The notes beneath the pieces are model-generated. The model searched no databases. It was not told the origin of the DNA and worked only from the letters and a program-made list of their open reading frames with translations. Below are positions 33,249 through 41,314 of a stretch of 64,000 nt of DNA, piece by piece. Within the stretch, counting starts at the first letter, position 1. Each line of letters starts with the position of its first letter. Source of the DNA: Oscillospiraceae bacterium. GTDB taxonomy: Bacteria > Bacillota > Clostridia > Oscillospirales > Acutalibacteraceae. A program made the position numbers and the translations under genes. The stretch spans positions 186,001-250,000 of the forward strand of contig SVPE01000001.1 in NCBI GenBank assembly GCA_015066015.1, given 5' to 3'.

Positions 33249-35036
33249 TTATTTCTTAATGATAGCATTGAACTTACAGGTTTCTACGCAGGCGCCGCAC
33301 TTGATACACTTTGCAGTGTCGATAACATGAGGCTGCTTTACTGAACCTGAAATTGCATTAACGGGACACTTTCTTGCACAGGCTGTACAACCCTTACACT
33401 TGTCCTCAACAATTGAGTAGGAGAGAAGGTTCTTACATACGCCTGCGGGACACTTCTTGTCAACAACGTGAGCAATGTATTCGTCACGGAAGAACTTGAG
33501 TGTAGCAAGAACGGGGTTGGGAGCTGTCTGACCGAGACCGCAGAGTGAGTTATCCTTGATGTAGTTGCAGAGCTCTTCGAGCTTGTCAAGGTCTTCGAGA
33601 GTAGCGTTACCGTCGGTGATCTTGTCGAGCATTTCACGGAGTCTCTTTGTACCTACACGGCAGGGAGTACACTTACCGCAGCTTTCGTCAACTGTGAAGT
33701 CGAGGAAGAACTTTGCAATGTCAACCATACAGTTGTCTTCGTCCATAACGATGAGACCGCCTGAGCCCATCATACAGCCGATAGCTGTGAGGTTGTCATA
33801 GTCGATGGGAGTATCCATAAGGTGAGCGGGGATACAACCGCCTGAGGGACCGCCTGTCTGAGCAGCCTTGAACTTTTTGCCTCCGGGGATGCCGCCGCCG
33901 ATTTCTTCAATGATTTCGCGAAGAGTTGTGCCCATGGGGATTTCAACAAGACCTGTGTTCTTGATTTTACCGCCGAGAGCAAATACCTTTGTACCCTTTG
34001 ATTTTTCGGTACCCATGGATGCGAAGTATTCAGCACCTTCACGGATAATGGTGGGAATGTTTGCAAAGGTTTCAACGTTGTTTTCTGTTGTGGGCTTGCC
34101 GAAGAGACCCTTTACTGCGGGATAGGGAGGACGGGGTCTGGGTTCACCGCGGTTACCTTCGATTGAGGTCATAAGAGCTGTTTCTTCACCGCAAACGAAT
34201 GCGCCTGCACCGAGCTTTACGTGAAGATCGAAATCAAAGCCGGAGTCGAAGATGTTCTTGCCGAGGAGACCGAGCTGCTTAGCCTGGTTGATAGCAATCT
34301 GAAGACGTGCAACAGCGATGGGGTATTCAGCACGTACATAGATATAGCCTTCTGTAGCGCCTGTAGCATAGCCGCAGATAGCCATAGCTTCGATGATACA
34401 GTGGGGGTCGCCTTCAAGAACTGAACGGTCCATGAATGCGCCGGGGTCACCTTCGTCAGCGTTACATACAACGTATTTCTGGTCAGCCTGGTTAGCAGCT
34501 GTGAAGCTCCACTTGAGACCTGTTGAGAAACCGCCGCCGCCTCTGCCGCGAAGACCGGAATCCTTTACAATCTGGATTACCTGCTCGGGAGTGTATTCGG
34601 TAAGGCACTTTGCAAGAGCCTGATAACCGTCATAAGCAATATATTCGTTGATATCTTCGGGGTTGATAACACCGCAGTTACGAAGAGCAATTCTCTTTTG
34701 CTTTTTGTAGAAATCGGTGTCGTTGAGTCCCTTGATTTCTTCGGGAGTAACTGTCTCTTCGTAAAGAAGACGCTTTACCATACGGCCCTTGAGAAGGTGC
34801 TCTTCAACGATTTCGGGGACGTCCTCAACCTTAACCTCTGAATAGAAGCAGCCTTCGGGATATACAATCATAATGGGACCTAATGCGCAAAGACCGAAGC
34901 AACCTGTACGGATAACCTGAACTTCCTTTTCAAGACCCTTAGCCTTGATTTCAGCTTCCATAGCCTCGATGATTTTCTGTGAGTTTGAGGAGGTACAACC
35001 GGTACCGCCGCAAACGAGAACATGGGAACGATACAT
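33249..35036 (-). CDS. hydB: Hydrogenase diaphorase subunit, NuoF-like
   Basis: 595 residues. An N-terminal thioredoxin-like [2Fe-2S] domain (CGGTGC, TGCFGLC) is followed by the NuoF-type FMN/NAD core with GRGGGGFSTGLKW and ADEGDPGAFMDRSVLEGDPH. The [4Fe-4S] motif is SCGKCTPCRVGTKR, and a C-terminal ferredoxin-like pair of clusters (CKGCTACARKCPV, CIKCGACVETCKF) ends the protein. It exchanges electrons between NAD(H) and the hydrogenase. The start has AAGGAGG. It lies between the ferredoxin gene and hydA. Confidence 0.94.
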   Translation of the reverse strand: MYRSHVLVCGGTGCTSSNSQKIIEAMEAEIKAKGLEKEVQVIRTGCFGLCALGPIMIVYPEGCFYSEVKVEDVPEIVEEHLLKGRMVKRLLYEETVTPEEIKGLNDTDFYKKQKRIALRNCGVINPEDINEYIAYDGYQALAKCLTEYTPEQVIQIVKDSGLRGRGGGGFSTGLKWSFTAANQADQKYVVCNADEGDPGAFMDRSVLEGDPHCIIEAMAICGYATGATEGYIYVRAEYPIAVARLQIAINQAKQLGLLGKNIFDSGFDFDLHVKLGAGAFVCGEETALMTSIEGNRGEPRPRPPYPAVKGLFGKPTTENNVETFANIPTIIREGAEYFASMGTEKSKGTKVFALGGKIKNTGLVEIPMGTTLREIIEEIGGGIPGGKKFKAAQTGGPSGGCIPAHLMDTPIDYDNLTAIGCMMGSGGLIVMDEDNCMVDIAKFFLDFTVDESCGKCTPCRVGTKRLREMLDKITDGNATLEDLDKLEELCNYIKDNSLCGLGQTAPNPVLATLKFFRDEYIAHVVDKKCPAGVCKNLLSYSIVEDKCKGCTACARKCPVNAISGSVKQPHVIDTAKCIKCGACVETCKFNAIIKK

Positions 35037-35049
35037 TTAGTTTTCCTCC

Positions 35050-35421
35050 TTATTTTTTAATTGCGCCTACTGTGTATTCAACAACAGGCTTGCCGTTAAC
35101 GATGTGCTCAAGAACGATTTTTGCAACCTTTTCTTCTGTGAGCTGAACATATGTTACTTTTTCTTCGCCGGGAACAAGTACCTCAGCGATGGGCTCATAC
35201 TGACACATACCGATACAGCCGGTCTGAGCAACTGTAACAGTCTTGAGATTACGCTTTGCAATCTCGTCAACAAACTTATTCATAACAGGTCTTGCGCCTG
35301 CTGCGATACCGCAGGTAGCCATACCGACAACAATTCTTGTAACTTCGCTTGAGTCGTCTCTTGTTGTCATCTGAGCCTTTGCGGCGTCTCTTAAAGCCAT
35401 AAGCTCTTCAAGTGTTTTCAT
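35050..35421 (-). CDS. Thioredoxin-like [2Fe-2S] ferredoxin of the hydrogenase operon
   Basis: 123 residues. The four cluster cysteines appear as MATCGIAAGA (one Cys; the second family position is Ala here) and QTGCIGMCQYEP. As the usual C-x10-12-C ... C-x3-C pattern seems to lack one Cys in the first pair, cluster binding is not certain. HndB proteins in NADP-linked hydrogenase operons have this size and place. It probably passes electrons within the Hyd complex. Confidence 0.8.
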   Translation of the reverse strand: MKTLEELMALRDAAKAQMTTRDDSSEVTRIVVGMATCGIAAGARPVMNKFVDEIAKRNLKTVTVAQTGCIGMCQYEPIAEVLVPGEEKVTYVQLTEEKVAKIVLEHIVNGKPVVEYTVGAIKK

Positions 35422-35426
35422 ATAAA

Positions 35427-35972
35427 TTACACCTCCGTAATTAGTTTTGTGTTTTCAGTTATAAAATCTCTGAGCCATGCGGAAATCGAAGGTTCACTGA
35501 AGGGGACACCTCCGAGGATTTCTTTCAGGCTGCGGGTGTCAAGGGTGAAGACTCTGTCATCGGAGCTTCTTGTGTAAAGAAAGTCGATATGCTCATTCAT
35601 TGTGATGAGTGTCACCATGGTTGATGCCATATCTCCGACGGGAACGAAGTCCAGATGATCGGTTCTGAAAAAGGCGCGTACCTTTGTGCCGACGCCGACC
35701 TCACTTTCAATCTCAAGGTGACCGCCCGTCATTTCTGCCGCCATTTTGAAAAGGGGAATCCCCATTCCGACCTTTCTTGTTGTGCGGGTTGTGAAGAAGG
35801 GGTCGCGTACGGATGAAAGCTGTTCTTCAGTCATACCCTTGCCGTTGTCATAAATACCGATAAGAAGTTCATTTGTTTCAGTGCTTTCTTTTAGCTCGAT
35901 TTCAATCAGTGACGCATTTGCTGAAACTGAGTTCTGAGCTATATCAAGCACATTTAACGAAAGCTCTCTCAT
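35427..35972 (-). CDS. GHKL ATPase (histidine-kinase-like) in the hydrogenase operon
   Basis: 181 residues. The N box is MRELSLNVLDIAQNSVSANA, the G1 box YDNGKGM and the G2 region TTRKVGMGIPLFKMAAEMTGG, as in histidine-kinase ATPase domains, but there is no phosphoacceptor His domain or sensor. The C-terminal 80 residues are unassigned. The ATG overlaps the hydC stop by one base (TAATG). Such stand-alone ATPase genes recur between the NuoE and NuoF genes of clostridial hydrogenase operons; a regulatory role is an inference. Confidence 0.85.
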   Translation of the reverse strand: MRELSLNVLDIAQNSVSANASLIEIELKESTETNELLIGIYDNGKGMTEEQLSSVRDPFFTTRTTRKVGMGIPLFKMAAEMTGGHLEIESEVGVGTKVRAFFRTDHLDFVPVGDMASTMVTLITMNEHIDFLYTRSSDDRVFTLDTRSLKEILGGVPFSEPSISAWLRDFITENTKLITEV

Positions 35973-36466
35973 TACTGATATTTTGCAAGAATACCCTTGA
36001 CATCAGCGGCAGTGATTTTGCCGTAAACATCGTCGTTGACCGTAATAACGGGAGCAAGACCGCAGGCGCCGATACAACGGCAGGCTGTAAGTGAGTACTT
36101 ACCGTCAGCTGTGCATTCTTCGGCATCAATTCCGAGCTGAGCTGAAAGCTCATCAAGGATTTCCTGTGCGCCCTTAACGTAGCAGGCAGTACCGAGACAA
36201 ACGGAAATTGAATACTTACCCTTGGGTGAAAGTGCAAACTGTGCATAGAAGGTAGCAACACCGTAAACCTTTTCAAGGGGTACCTTCATACCGTCTGCAA
36301 TCTTCTGCTGAACCTCAAAGGGGAGGTATCCGTAGATCTCCTGAGCTTCCTGCATAACATGCATAAGCATGCTAACGTCGCCTGTGCATTCAGCGATAAC
36401 AGCGTCGAGCTTTGCTGACTGTTCAGGCGTGTCCGTGAACGGAATTTTGCTGATTTTCTTAAGCAT
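35972..36466 (-). CDS. hydC: Hydrogenase subunit, NuoE-like
   Basis: 164 residues carrying one [2Fe-2S] cluster in a thioredoxin-like fold. The ligand cysteines are in SVCLGTACYVKG and LTACRCIGACGLAP, as in NuoE/HydC. The N-terminal helical part (MLMHVMQEAQEIYGYLPFEV) and GVATFYAQFAL are standard. AAAGGAGG is before the ATG. It is the first gene of the operon hydC - ATPase - ferredoxin - hydB - hydA. Confidence 0.94.
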   Translation of the reverse strand: MLKKISKIPFTDTPEQSAKLDAVIAECTGDVSMLMHVMQEAQEIYGYLPFEVQQKIADGMKVPLEKVYGVATFYAQFALSPKGKYSISVCLGTACYVKGAQEILDELSAQLGIDAEECTADGKYSLTACRCIGACGLAPVITVNDDVYGKITAADVKGILAKYQ

Positions 36467-36560
36467 TAACTTTATCCTCCTTTAAGCGTTTTTCGCTAAA
36501 TTTGTGGAATGGCTTGCGCTCAGATTGTAAAAAAGAGCGTATATTTATCCATACTGTTAA

Positions 36561-36589
36561 ATAATATCACAAAGGCTGTCATTTTGCAA
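36561..36589 (-). promoter_or_regulatory. Likely promoter of the hydrogenase operon
   Basis: Minus strand: TTGCAA (36584-36589), N17, extended TGA-TATTAT (plus-strand ATAATA, 36561-36566), about 95 bases before the hydC start. A second candidate, TTGACG-N17-TATTAT, lies farther upstream (36622-36650). Confidence 0.65.
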
Positions 36590-36675
36590 TATTTTATATT
36601 AAAAAAGCTATACTATTTTATATAATAAAAAAGTAAAAGTTTTTCGTCAATATTACCATTGATGAAAAGGTATAC

Positions 36676-36712
36676 AAACAAAAATCAGAGCAACGGTTTC
36701 CCGTGCCCTGAT
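36676..36712 (-). terminator. Terminator of the 48-residue ORF
   Basis: Minus strand: ATCAGGGCACGG-gaaa-CCGTTGCTCTGAT (one bulge, one wobble) followed by TTTTTGTTTG. Confidence 0.75.
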
Positions 36713-36767
36713 CTGTATTTTTACAGGTATGTGTTACTGATTCTGAGCCGTTATGTGCGGCAAAGAA

Positions 36768-36914
36768 TTATTCGAGGCCGAAGAGCTTTTTGAAGAAGTC
36801 TGCGATAAGTGTGAAAATGTAGGTTAAATCCTCCCAGAACATAAGCACACCCCAATCGGGCTCCGGTACTACTTCGTAATCGTCTTCAACTACAGTTGTT
36901 TTCTCATTTGGCAT
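36768..36914 (-). CDS. Small 48-residue protein, unknown
   Basis: An ORF with a strong ribosome site (GGAGGAAAT, 5 bases from the ATG) and a terminator about 55 bases behind its stop. It begins with an acidic stretch (VVEDDYEVVPEPDW), then a short amphipathic or hydrophobic helix (FWEDLTYIFTLIADFFKKLFG). The end resembles small membrane-associated peptides. It is followed by the hydrogenase promoter and preceded by the MFS gene on the same strand. No family is recognised. Confidence 0.65.
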   Translation of the reverse strand: MPNEKTTVVEDDYEVVPEPDWGVLMFWEDLTYIFTLIADFFKKLFGLE

Positions 36915-36985
36915 TGTTATTTCCTCCTTAATAAATTTTTATTTCTGTGTTCATTATATACTTTTATTAACAGAATGTCAATAAT

Positions 36986-38185
36986 TTAATCGGATTTTAC
37001 ATTTTCCTTATTTGTGATACGCCTCTGAAGGTAAAGACCGACAACAAGAAGTAAGGGGAAAAGGGAGGCGAAAAGCAGACCTTTTGACACATCCTCGCCG
37101 AAGGCCTCGCTGATTTTTCCTACGAAGGCAGGACCTGAGGAGCATCCGAGGTCACCGAAAAGCGCAAGCAACGCAAAAAGCACAGTGCCTCCCGTGGGGA
37201 TTTTTTCCGCCGCAAGAGAGAAGGTGGCGGGCCACATAATACCTACAAAAAGTCCGCACATGGCACAGCCTGCAAGGGAGATAAGAGGTACAGGTGAAAG
37301 TGCCGAAACAAGGTAGCAGAGCATACAGAATATTCCGCAAAGGGACATAACCTTTTCAAGTGAAACTCTGTCGGAAATTTTTGCATAGCCGACTCGTGCC
37401 GTACCCATAAGCACTGCAAAAAGACAGGGACCGAGGAGGTCGCCGACGGTTTTTGACACCCTCAGACCCGACTCTGCGAAAAAGGATGCCCACTGACTCA
37501 TTGCGATTTCACTTGCTCCCGAGCAGAGCATAATAAGTGCAAACACATAAAACAGCTTCGTTTTCAAAAGCCCCTTTATGCCCGGACTTTCACCCTTTGC
37601 AAGTACGGGAGGAATTGGCACAAGTGTAAAGAAAATGCAGTTTATAAGCGGCACAAGTGCCCATATAAAGGAAAGGTAGCGCCAGCTTGCCGTGCCGAAT
37701 ATTACGAAATAAAGTGTGGACAAAAGCACAACGAGCATCTGTCCCCAGCAGTAAAAGGAGTGCAGCAGACTCATCTGAGCCGATTTTCTTTCACCGGGGC
37801 AGGCTTCGACAATGGGGCTGATGATAACCTCGATAAGTCCGCTGCCTATGGCGTAAACCGTAACGGACAGGATTATGCCCGTATACGGGTCAAGTATAAA
37901 GGGGAAAATGCCGAGTCCCGTAAGTCCCAGACAAGCGAAAACATGTGCAAAAATAACACACTTTCCGTAGCCGAGTCTGTCAACAAAGGTGGTGGAAATA
38001 AGGTCAACGAAAAGCTGCACACCGAAGTTTATGACGATGAGCAGAGAGATTTCTCCGTGGTCAAGACCGAAGCTTTCTCTGAAGGTGAGAAAAAGCAGTG
38101 GAAGAAAGTTGTTGATTATCGCCTGCACAAAGTACCCCGCATAGCAGGCGTAGAAGGTGTATCGGAAATCTTTAAGACGCTTCAT
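36986..38185 (-). CDS. Major facilitator superfamily transporter
   Basis: 399 residues with about twelve membrane segments. It starts RYTFYACYAGYFVQAIINNFL; the conserved loop between segments 2 and 3 is FVDRLGYGK, and the second half repeats the pattern with KISDRVSLEK. The overall form resembles the sugar/FucP-like or AmpG-like branches of MFS. The substrate cannot be told. AAGGAGAC precedes the ATG. It stands between the 48-residue gene and a divergent alkaline phosphatase. Confidence 0.87.
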   Translation of the reverse strand: MKRLKDFRYTFYACYAGYFVQAIINNFLPLLFLTFRESFGLDHGEISLLIVINFGVQLFVDLISTTFVDRLGYGKCVIFAHVFACLGLTGLGIFPFILDPYTGIILSVTVYAIGSGLIEVIISPIVEACPGERKSAQMSLLHSFYCWGQMLVVLLSTLYFVIFGTASWRYLSFIWALVPLINCIFFTLVPIPPVLAKGESPGIKGLLKTKLFYVFALIMLCSGASEIAMSQWASFFAESGLRVSKTVGDLLGPCLFAVLMGTARVGYAKISDRVSLEKVMSLCGIFCMLCYLVSALSPVPLISLAGCAMCGLFVGIMWPATFSLAAEKIPTGGTVLFALLALFGDLGCSSGPAFVGKISEAFGEDVSKGLLFASLFPLLLVVGLYLQRRITNKENVKSD

Positions 38186-38273
38186 TTTTGTCTCCTTGTT
38201 TTTTTACTAGATGAATAATAGCACAGCAGAACAGATTTTTCAAATAAAAAAGCAAAAAAACTGCGGAATTATC

Positions 38274-38302
38274 TTGAATTAGCCTTTATATTGCTATATA
38301 AT
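38274..38302 (+). promoter_or_regulatory. Promoter of the first alkaline phosphatase
   Basis: TTGAAT (38274-38279), N17, TATAAT (38297-38302). Confidence 0.8.
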
Positions 38303-38342
38303 AATTACTGCAAGATTTTATATTAAAAAGGAGAAAAGAAAA

Positions 38343-39470
38343 ATGTCAGTTATAAACAAAATTATTGCAGTTATGATGTCAGTGCTTCTTTCTGTTTACG
38401 GCCTTATAGGTCTCAATCAGGATGCAGGCGGCGACTACACCGAAGGCAAGTACAAAAACGTTATCCTTATGATAGGCGACGGTATGAGCTTTGAACATAT
38501 AGGTGCAACGGAAAAGTACCGTGAGGTTGACCTTGTTATGAACGATATGCCCGTTCAGCTCAGAAGTGATATCGACTCTTACATTATCCCCGCAACAGAC
38601 TCAGCCGCAGGCGGTACAGCACTTGCAACGGGTATGAGAGTGTGGATCAATTCTGTCGGCGTTTATCCCTTTGATCCGTTTTCACCGAACGATATGAATG
38701 TACCCATCAGTCTCGGTGAGCTTGTAAAGGCAAACGGCGGTGCAACAGGTGTTGTTACAACGGACAAAACCTCAGGTGCAACTCCCTCAGACTTCTCAGC
38801 ACATGTTCTTTCAAGAGGTATGGAAGAGGAAATCTGTGCCGACCAGCTCAAGAACGGCTTTGACCTTATCTGGGGCGGTAAAACCGACAGCATCAATGAG
38901 GAAAACACCGCAGCAAACGGCTGGACTTACATAGACAACAGAGACGAAATGAACGCTCTTGAGGCAGGCTCACGCTCCTTCGGTCAGTTCAATTACAGCG
39001 ACCTTTACAATTGCACCGATAACAATAATACTCCTTCAATTGAGGAGATGACAACAAAGGCAATTGAGCTTCTGTCAGCTAATGAAAAGGGCTTCTTCCT
39101 TATGGTTGAGGGCGCTTGCATTGACAAGTTCTCCCACGACAATATTATGGAAGGCGCACTTCTTTGCACTGAGGAGTTTGACAAGGCTGTTGCCGCTGCG
39201 CTTGCATTTGCTGAGGCTGACGGTGAAACGCTCGTTGTTGTAACTGCTGACCACGGTACGGGCGGACTTGTTCTTGATGAAAAGACCGGCGAATACAAGT
39301 TCACACACGGCACTCACAATATAACCGATGTCCCCGTTTATGTTTCCGCTGAGGATGCAGGCTTCGTTTCCGGCAAGGAGATTGCAAACCGCAGTATTGC
39401 CACACAGATTGCCCGTGTTATGGGCTACGGCGAGTCTCAGTTCCCTGCAACAATTGCAAGTCTGAAATAA
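38343..39470 (+). CDS. Secreted alkaline phosphatase, PhoA superfamily
   Basis: 375 residues with a signal segment (IIAVMMSVLLSVYGLIG). Metal and nucleophile motifs: LMIGDGMS (Asp), ATDSAAGGTAL (Ser nucleophile), TTDKTSGATPSDFSAH, VEGACIDKFSH, and VTADHGTGG, where the usual Glu of ADHETGG is Gly; the last His is in THGTHN. It releases phosphate from monoesters outside the cell. A paralog at 52907 keeps the standard ADHETGG. AAAAGGAG precedes the start; no pho box was looked for beyond the promoter. Confidence 0.9.
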   Translation: MSVINKIIAVMMSVLLSVYGLIGLNQDAGGDYTEGKYKNVILMIGDGMSFEHIGATEKYREVDLVMNDMPVQLRSDIDSYIIPATDSAAGGTALATGMRVWINSVGVYPFDPFSPNDMNVPISLGELVKANGGATGVVTTDKTSGATPSDFSAHVLSRGMEEEICADQLKNGFDLIWGGKTDSINEENTAANGWTYIDNRDEMNALEAGSRSFGQFNYSDLYNCTDNNNTPSIEEMTTKAIELLSANEKGFFLMVEGACIDKFSHDNIMEGALLCTEEFDKAVAAALAFAEADGETLVVVTADHGTGGLVLDEKTGEYKFTHGTHNITDVPVYVSAEDAGFVSGKEIANRSIATQIARVMGYGESQFPATIASLK

Positions 39471-39485
39471 TTTCTTGTAATATGA

Positions 39486-39522
39486 AAAACACAGGTGTTT
39501 CATTTGAAGCACCTGTGTTTTT
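39486..39522 (+). terminator. Terminator of the first alkaline phosphatase
   Basis: AAACACAGGTG / CACCTGTGTTT with a 12-base loop and a T run. Confidence 0.9.
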
Positions 39523-39524
39523 GT

Positions 39525-39983
39525 TGAATCATTGACATCTTCGGTAGAATTGGATATACTGTTATTAGAAGACAACTCATTGAAAGTGTTGGGATGTTTC
39601 TCCCCGGTGGCACTTTCTTTGAGGGGTCTTCTTTTAATTTCCAACTCAATATTGTTTGGATTTTCCAGCAATTCTTGAGCATAATCACTACTTCCTGAAC
39701 CTTTATGCTTTACATCAAACACCATAAAGTCGTTCTCCGTCTGATGGTAAAGAATCATCGGTGTACCGTTATCATTAAGCAACGCTTTATTTACGGGATT
39801 TGGCTGAAAGTCTTTATCCTCTTGCTTGACAAGAGCAAATAAATCTGATATAGTTTTTACAGAAGTAGATTGCATGATAGAGCTAACCGTTTTAGGTGAA
39901 CTCCGAACTTGCAACTGCTTCTTTTCTATATTTTGAAGCTGATAAGCTCTTTTTGACACGATATAGGGCAACATCTGTAGCAA
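39525..39983 (-). pseudogene. Remnant of a polyvalent mobile-element protein (ART-like part)
   Basis: The minus strand reads SSPKTVSSIMQSTSVKTISD and DLFALVKQEDKDFQPNPVNK, then ALLNDNGTPMILYHQTENDF and MVFDVKHKGSGSSDYAQELL. NxxLLNDDGTPxxxYHQT is a pattern I associate with the ADP-ribosyltransferase-like module of very large phage or ICE polyvalent proteins. The frame runs on without a proper end into the antisense of the phosphatase, so only about 39525-39983 is taken as real. It ends with SNNSISNSTEDVNDSTK, which is repeated near 40440-40490. Decayed and not expected to be functional. Confidence 0.6.
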
Positions 39984-40021
39984 TCTGTACCTTTCCCGAG
40001 TATCATTTCCGCAATACTTTC

Positions 40022-40090
40022 AAGGTAGGCCTGCGCCGAGGTAATCGGTGTCAGAGTCCACCCGGTCGAGGGAAGGTTTGCGGGAACTTT
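40022..40090 (-). repeat. Repeat B copy 1: tail-coding segment
   Basis: A 69-bp segment nearly identical to 40370-40437. On the minus strand it can encode the C-terminal tail RKPSLDRVDSDTDYLGAGLP-stop, so the repeats are leftover 3' ends of related genes. Copy 1 follows the 73-residue ORF directly and is out of its frame. Confidence 0.75.
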
Positions 40091-40312
40091 TTAGTATTTT
40101 GCCTTGTGCTTCTTGATTATCCTGCCCGTCTCGTTCCAGATCTCCTGCTTCGTCGCTTTGAAGTCTCTCTTTTGGAGAAAGTCGAACATCTCCTCTTTCT
40201 GTTCCTTGGTCTCGAGAGACGCCGCTATTGTTGCCGCTTCTTCTTTCGGAAGCAAATTCGCCAATATATTCACGAAGGCTACTCTCATTTTCTCAGATAC
40301 TTTCATATTCAT
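40091..40312 (-). CDS. Small helical protein of the mobile-element remnant (73 aa)
   Basis: 73 residues, charged and helical, with GGAGG 9 bases before the ATG. The stretch PKEEAATIAASLETKEQK and MFDFLQKRDFKATKQEIW lines up with EITEEEIICVFLALRTDEQV and MVDYMLKKPNITSSEILE of the small ORF at 40625, so the two are paralogs. Both sit at the 3' ends of polyvalent-protein remnants. Function unknown. Confidence 0.6.
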   Translation of the reverse strand: MNMKVSEKMRVAFVNILANLLPKEEAATIAASLETKEQKEEMFDFLQKRDFKATKQEIWNETGRIIKKHKAKY

Positions 40313-40369
40313 TCCTCCATTTTGCAGATGTCAATTCTTTAACCACGATAAATCCTTCACATGTTTTCA

Positions 40370-40570
40370 AGGTAGGCCTGCGCCGAGGTAATCGGTGTCA
40401 GAGTCCACCCGGTCGAGGGAAGGTTTGCGGAAACTTTTTGTTGAATCATTGACATCTTCGGTAGAATTGGGTATACCGTTATTAGAAGTGAAACTTGTGG
40501 TATTGGCAAGAGAACTGTTTACAGTCACTCCCTGATACGATTCTTGTTTTACTTCATTATTTTTTTTCTG
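40370..40570 (-). pseudogene. Remnant: C-terminal end of a polyvalent protein, with repeats A and B
   Basis: On the minus strand an open stretch reads KQESYQGVTVNSSLANTTSF, SNNGIPNSTEDVNDSTK and RKPSLDRVDSDTDYLGAGLP-stop, with no start codon; a stop precedes it. Its middle (repeat A, 40438-40490) matches 39524-39572, and its end (repeat B) matches 40022-40090. It is the only place where the two repeats are joined in one frame, so it looks like the parental arrangement. Confidence 0.6.
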
Positions 40571-40619
40571 AAAACTTTAATGACGAACATCAGGTAAAAG
40601 AATACGATGAACTGAATAT

Positions 40620-41183
40620 TTATCCTATCTTGTTATTTTTTCCAAGATTTCCGAACTCGTTATGTTCGGTTTCTTCAGCATATAGTCTACCATTTGTTTC
40701 ACTTGCTCGTCCGTTCTCAAAGCTAAAAACACGCAAATTATTTCTTCTTCGGTTATTTCCCCATTTTTCAACATCACTTTTAGCATATAAAGCAGAGAAT
40801 TCTGATATTGAGTCAACCTCATTATCCAACACCTTCCTTATCTCTTTTATTGTTTCCAATTCAGACTCGACATCATATCTTGCCAACACATAAAACTCTC
40901 CAAGACCTTCATTAGCGCATACATAATAATAGTTATCATAGGCGCTAACCCCAATTATAGGCTTGAGTTCATTCTCTTTTCCTTGACGAGTGTTGTATGC
41001 CATAACAGCCGCTCTGACCATTGCAAACTCTTGATTATTTAACTTTATTCCTTTTTTATTATACCTCTTGCCCTTGCCATTTGTCAAACGTTTGTTCGAA
41101 TTTTTCACCCCTTCAGAATCTTCAACACCCTCATCTGTCGAAAACATACCTGCAAGGGCATCCGCAGTGAATTCCTCTGTCAC
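40620..41183 (-). pseudogene. Remnant of a polyvalent mobile-element protein (187-residue frame)
   Basis: The frame starts at a GTG at 41183 but is open further upstream (RIYDTSLDRAGVTEEFTADA), so the true 5' end is missing. Readable parts are TEEFTADALAGMFSTDEGVED and the segment IKLNNQEFAMVRAAVMAYNT ... IIGVSAYDNYYYVCANEGLG, followed by an Arg/Asn/Glu-rich end. This is the composition of large polyvalent proteins of phages and conjugative elements. The last 200 bases overlap a small ORF in another frame. Confidence 0.55.
40625..40822 (-). CDS. Small helical protein of the mobile-element remnant (65 aa)
   Basis: 65 residues with AGGAAGG 9 bases before the ATG. It is rich in charged helical segments and is similar in pattern to the 73-residue ORF at 40091 (E-E...L-x-T-x-E-Q...M-x-D/F...E-I). 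It overlaps the end of the 187-residue frame in a different phase; the ribosome site and the paralog favour this frame being translated. Function unknown. Confidence 0.55.
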   Translation of the reverse strand: MRLTQYQNSLLYMLKVMLKNGEITEEEIICVFLALRTDEQVKQMVDYMLKKPNITSSEILEKITR

Positions 41184-41229
41184 CCCAGCTCTGTCAAGGC
41201 TGGTATCATAGATCCTTCCTGCATATAAA

Positions 41230-41252
41230 GACCCCCGGCTTAGCCGGGGGTT
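41230..41252 (-). terminator. Hairpin after the Ntn hydrolase gene
   Basis: Minus strand: AACCCCCGGC-taa-GCCGGGGGT followed by CTTTAT. The T run is poor. Confidence 0.55.
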
Positions 41253-41314
41253 ACTGTTATCGCTTTTCAGGGTGACGGGAAAATCGGAATCCCTTTTTTA
41301 CGGGTGGATTTCCG

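Noticed and set aside
36554-36575. Possible Rex site (TTTGTGATATTATTTAACAG) over the hydrogenase -10
   Set aside because: The half-sites are imperfect and separated by 5 rather than 4 bases, so it does not fit the Rex dyad well.
39075-39524. Continuation of the ART-like minus-strand frame into the alkaline phosphatase gene
   Set aside because: It is antisense to a clear gene and past its terminator hairpin; the frame has simply lost its own stop.
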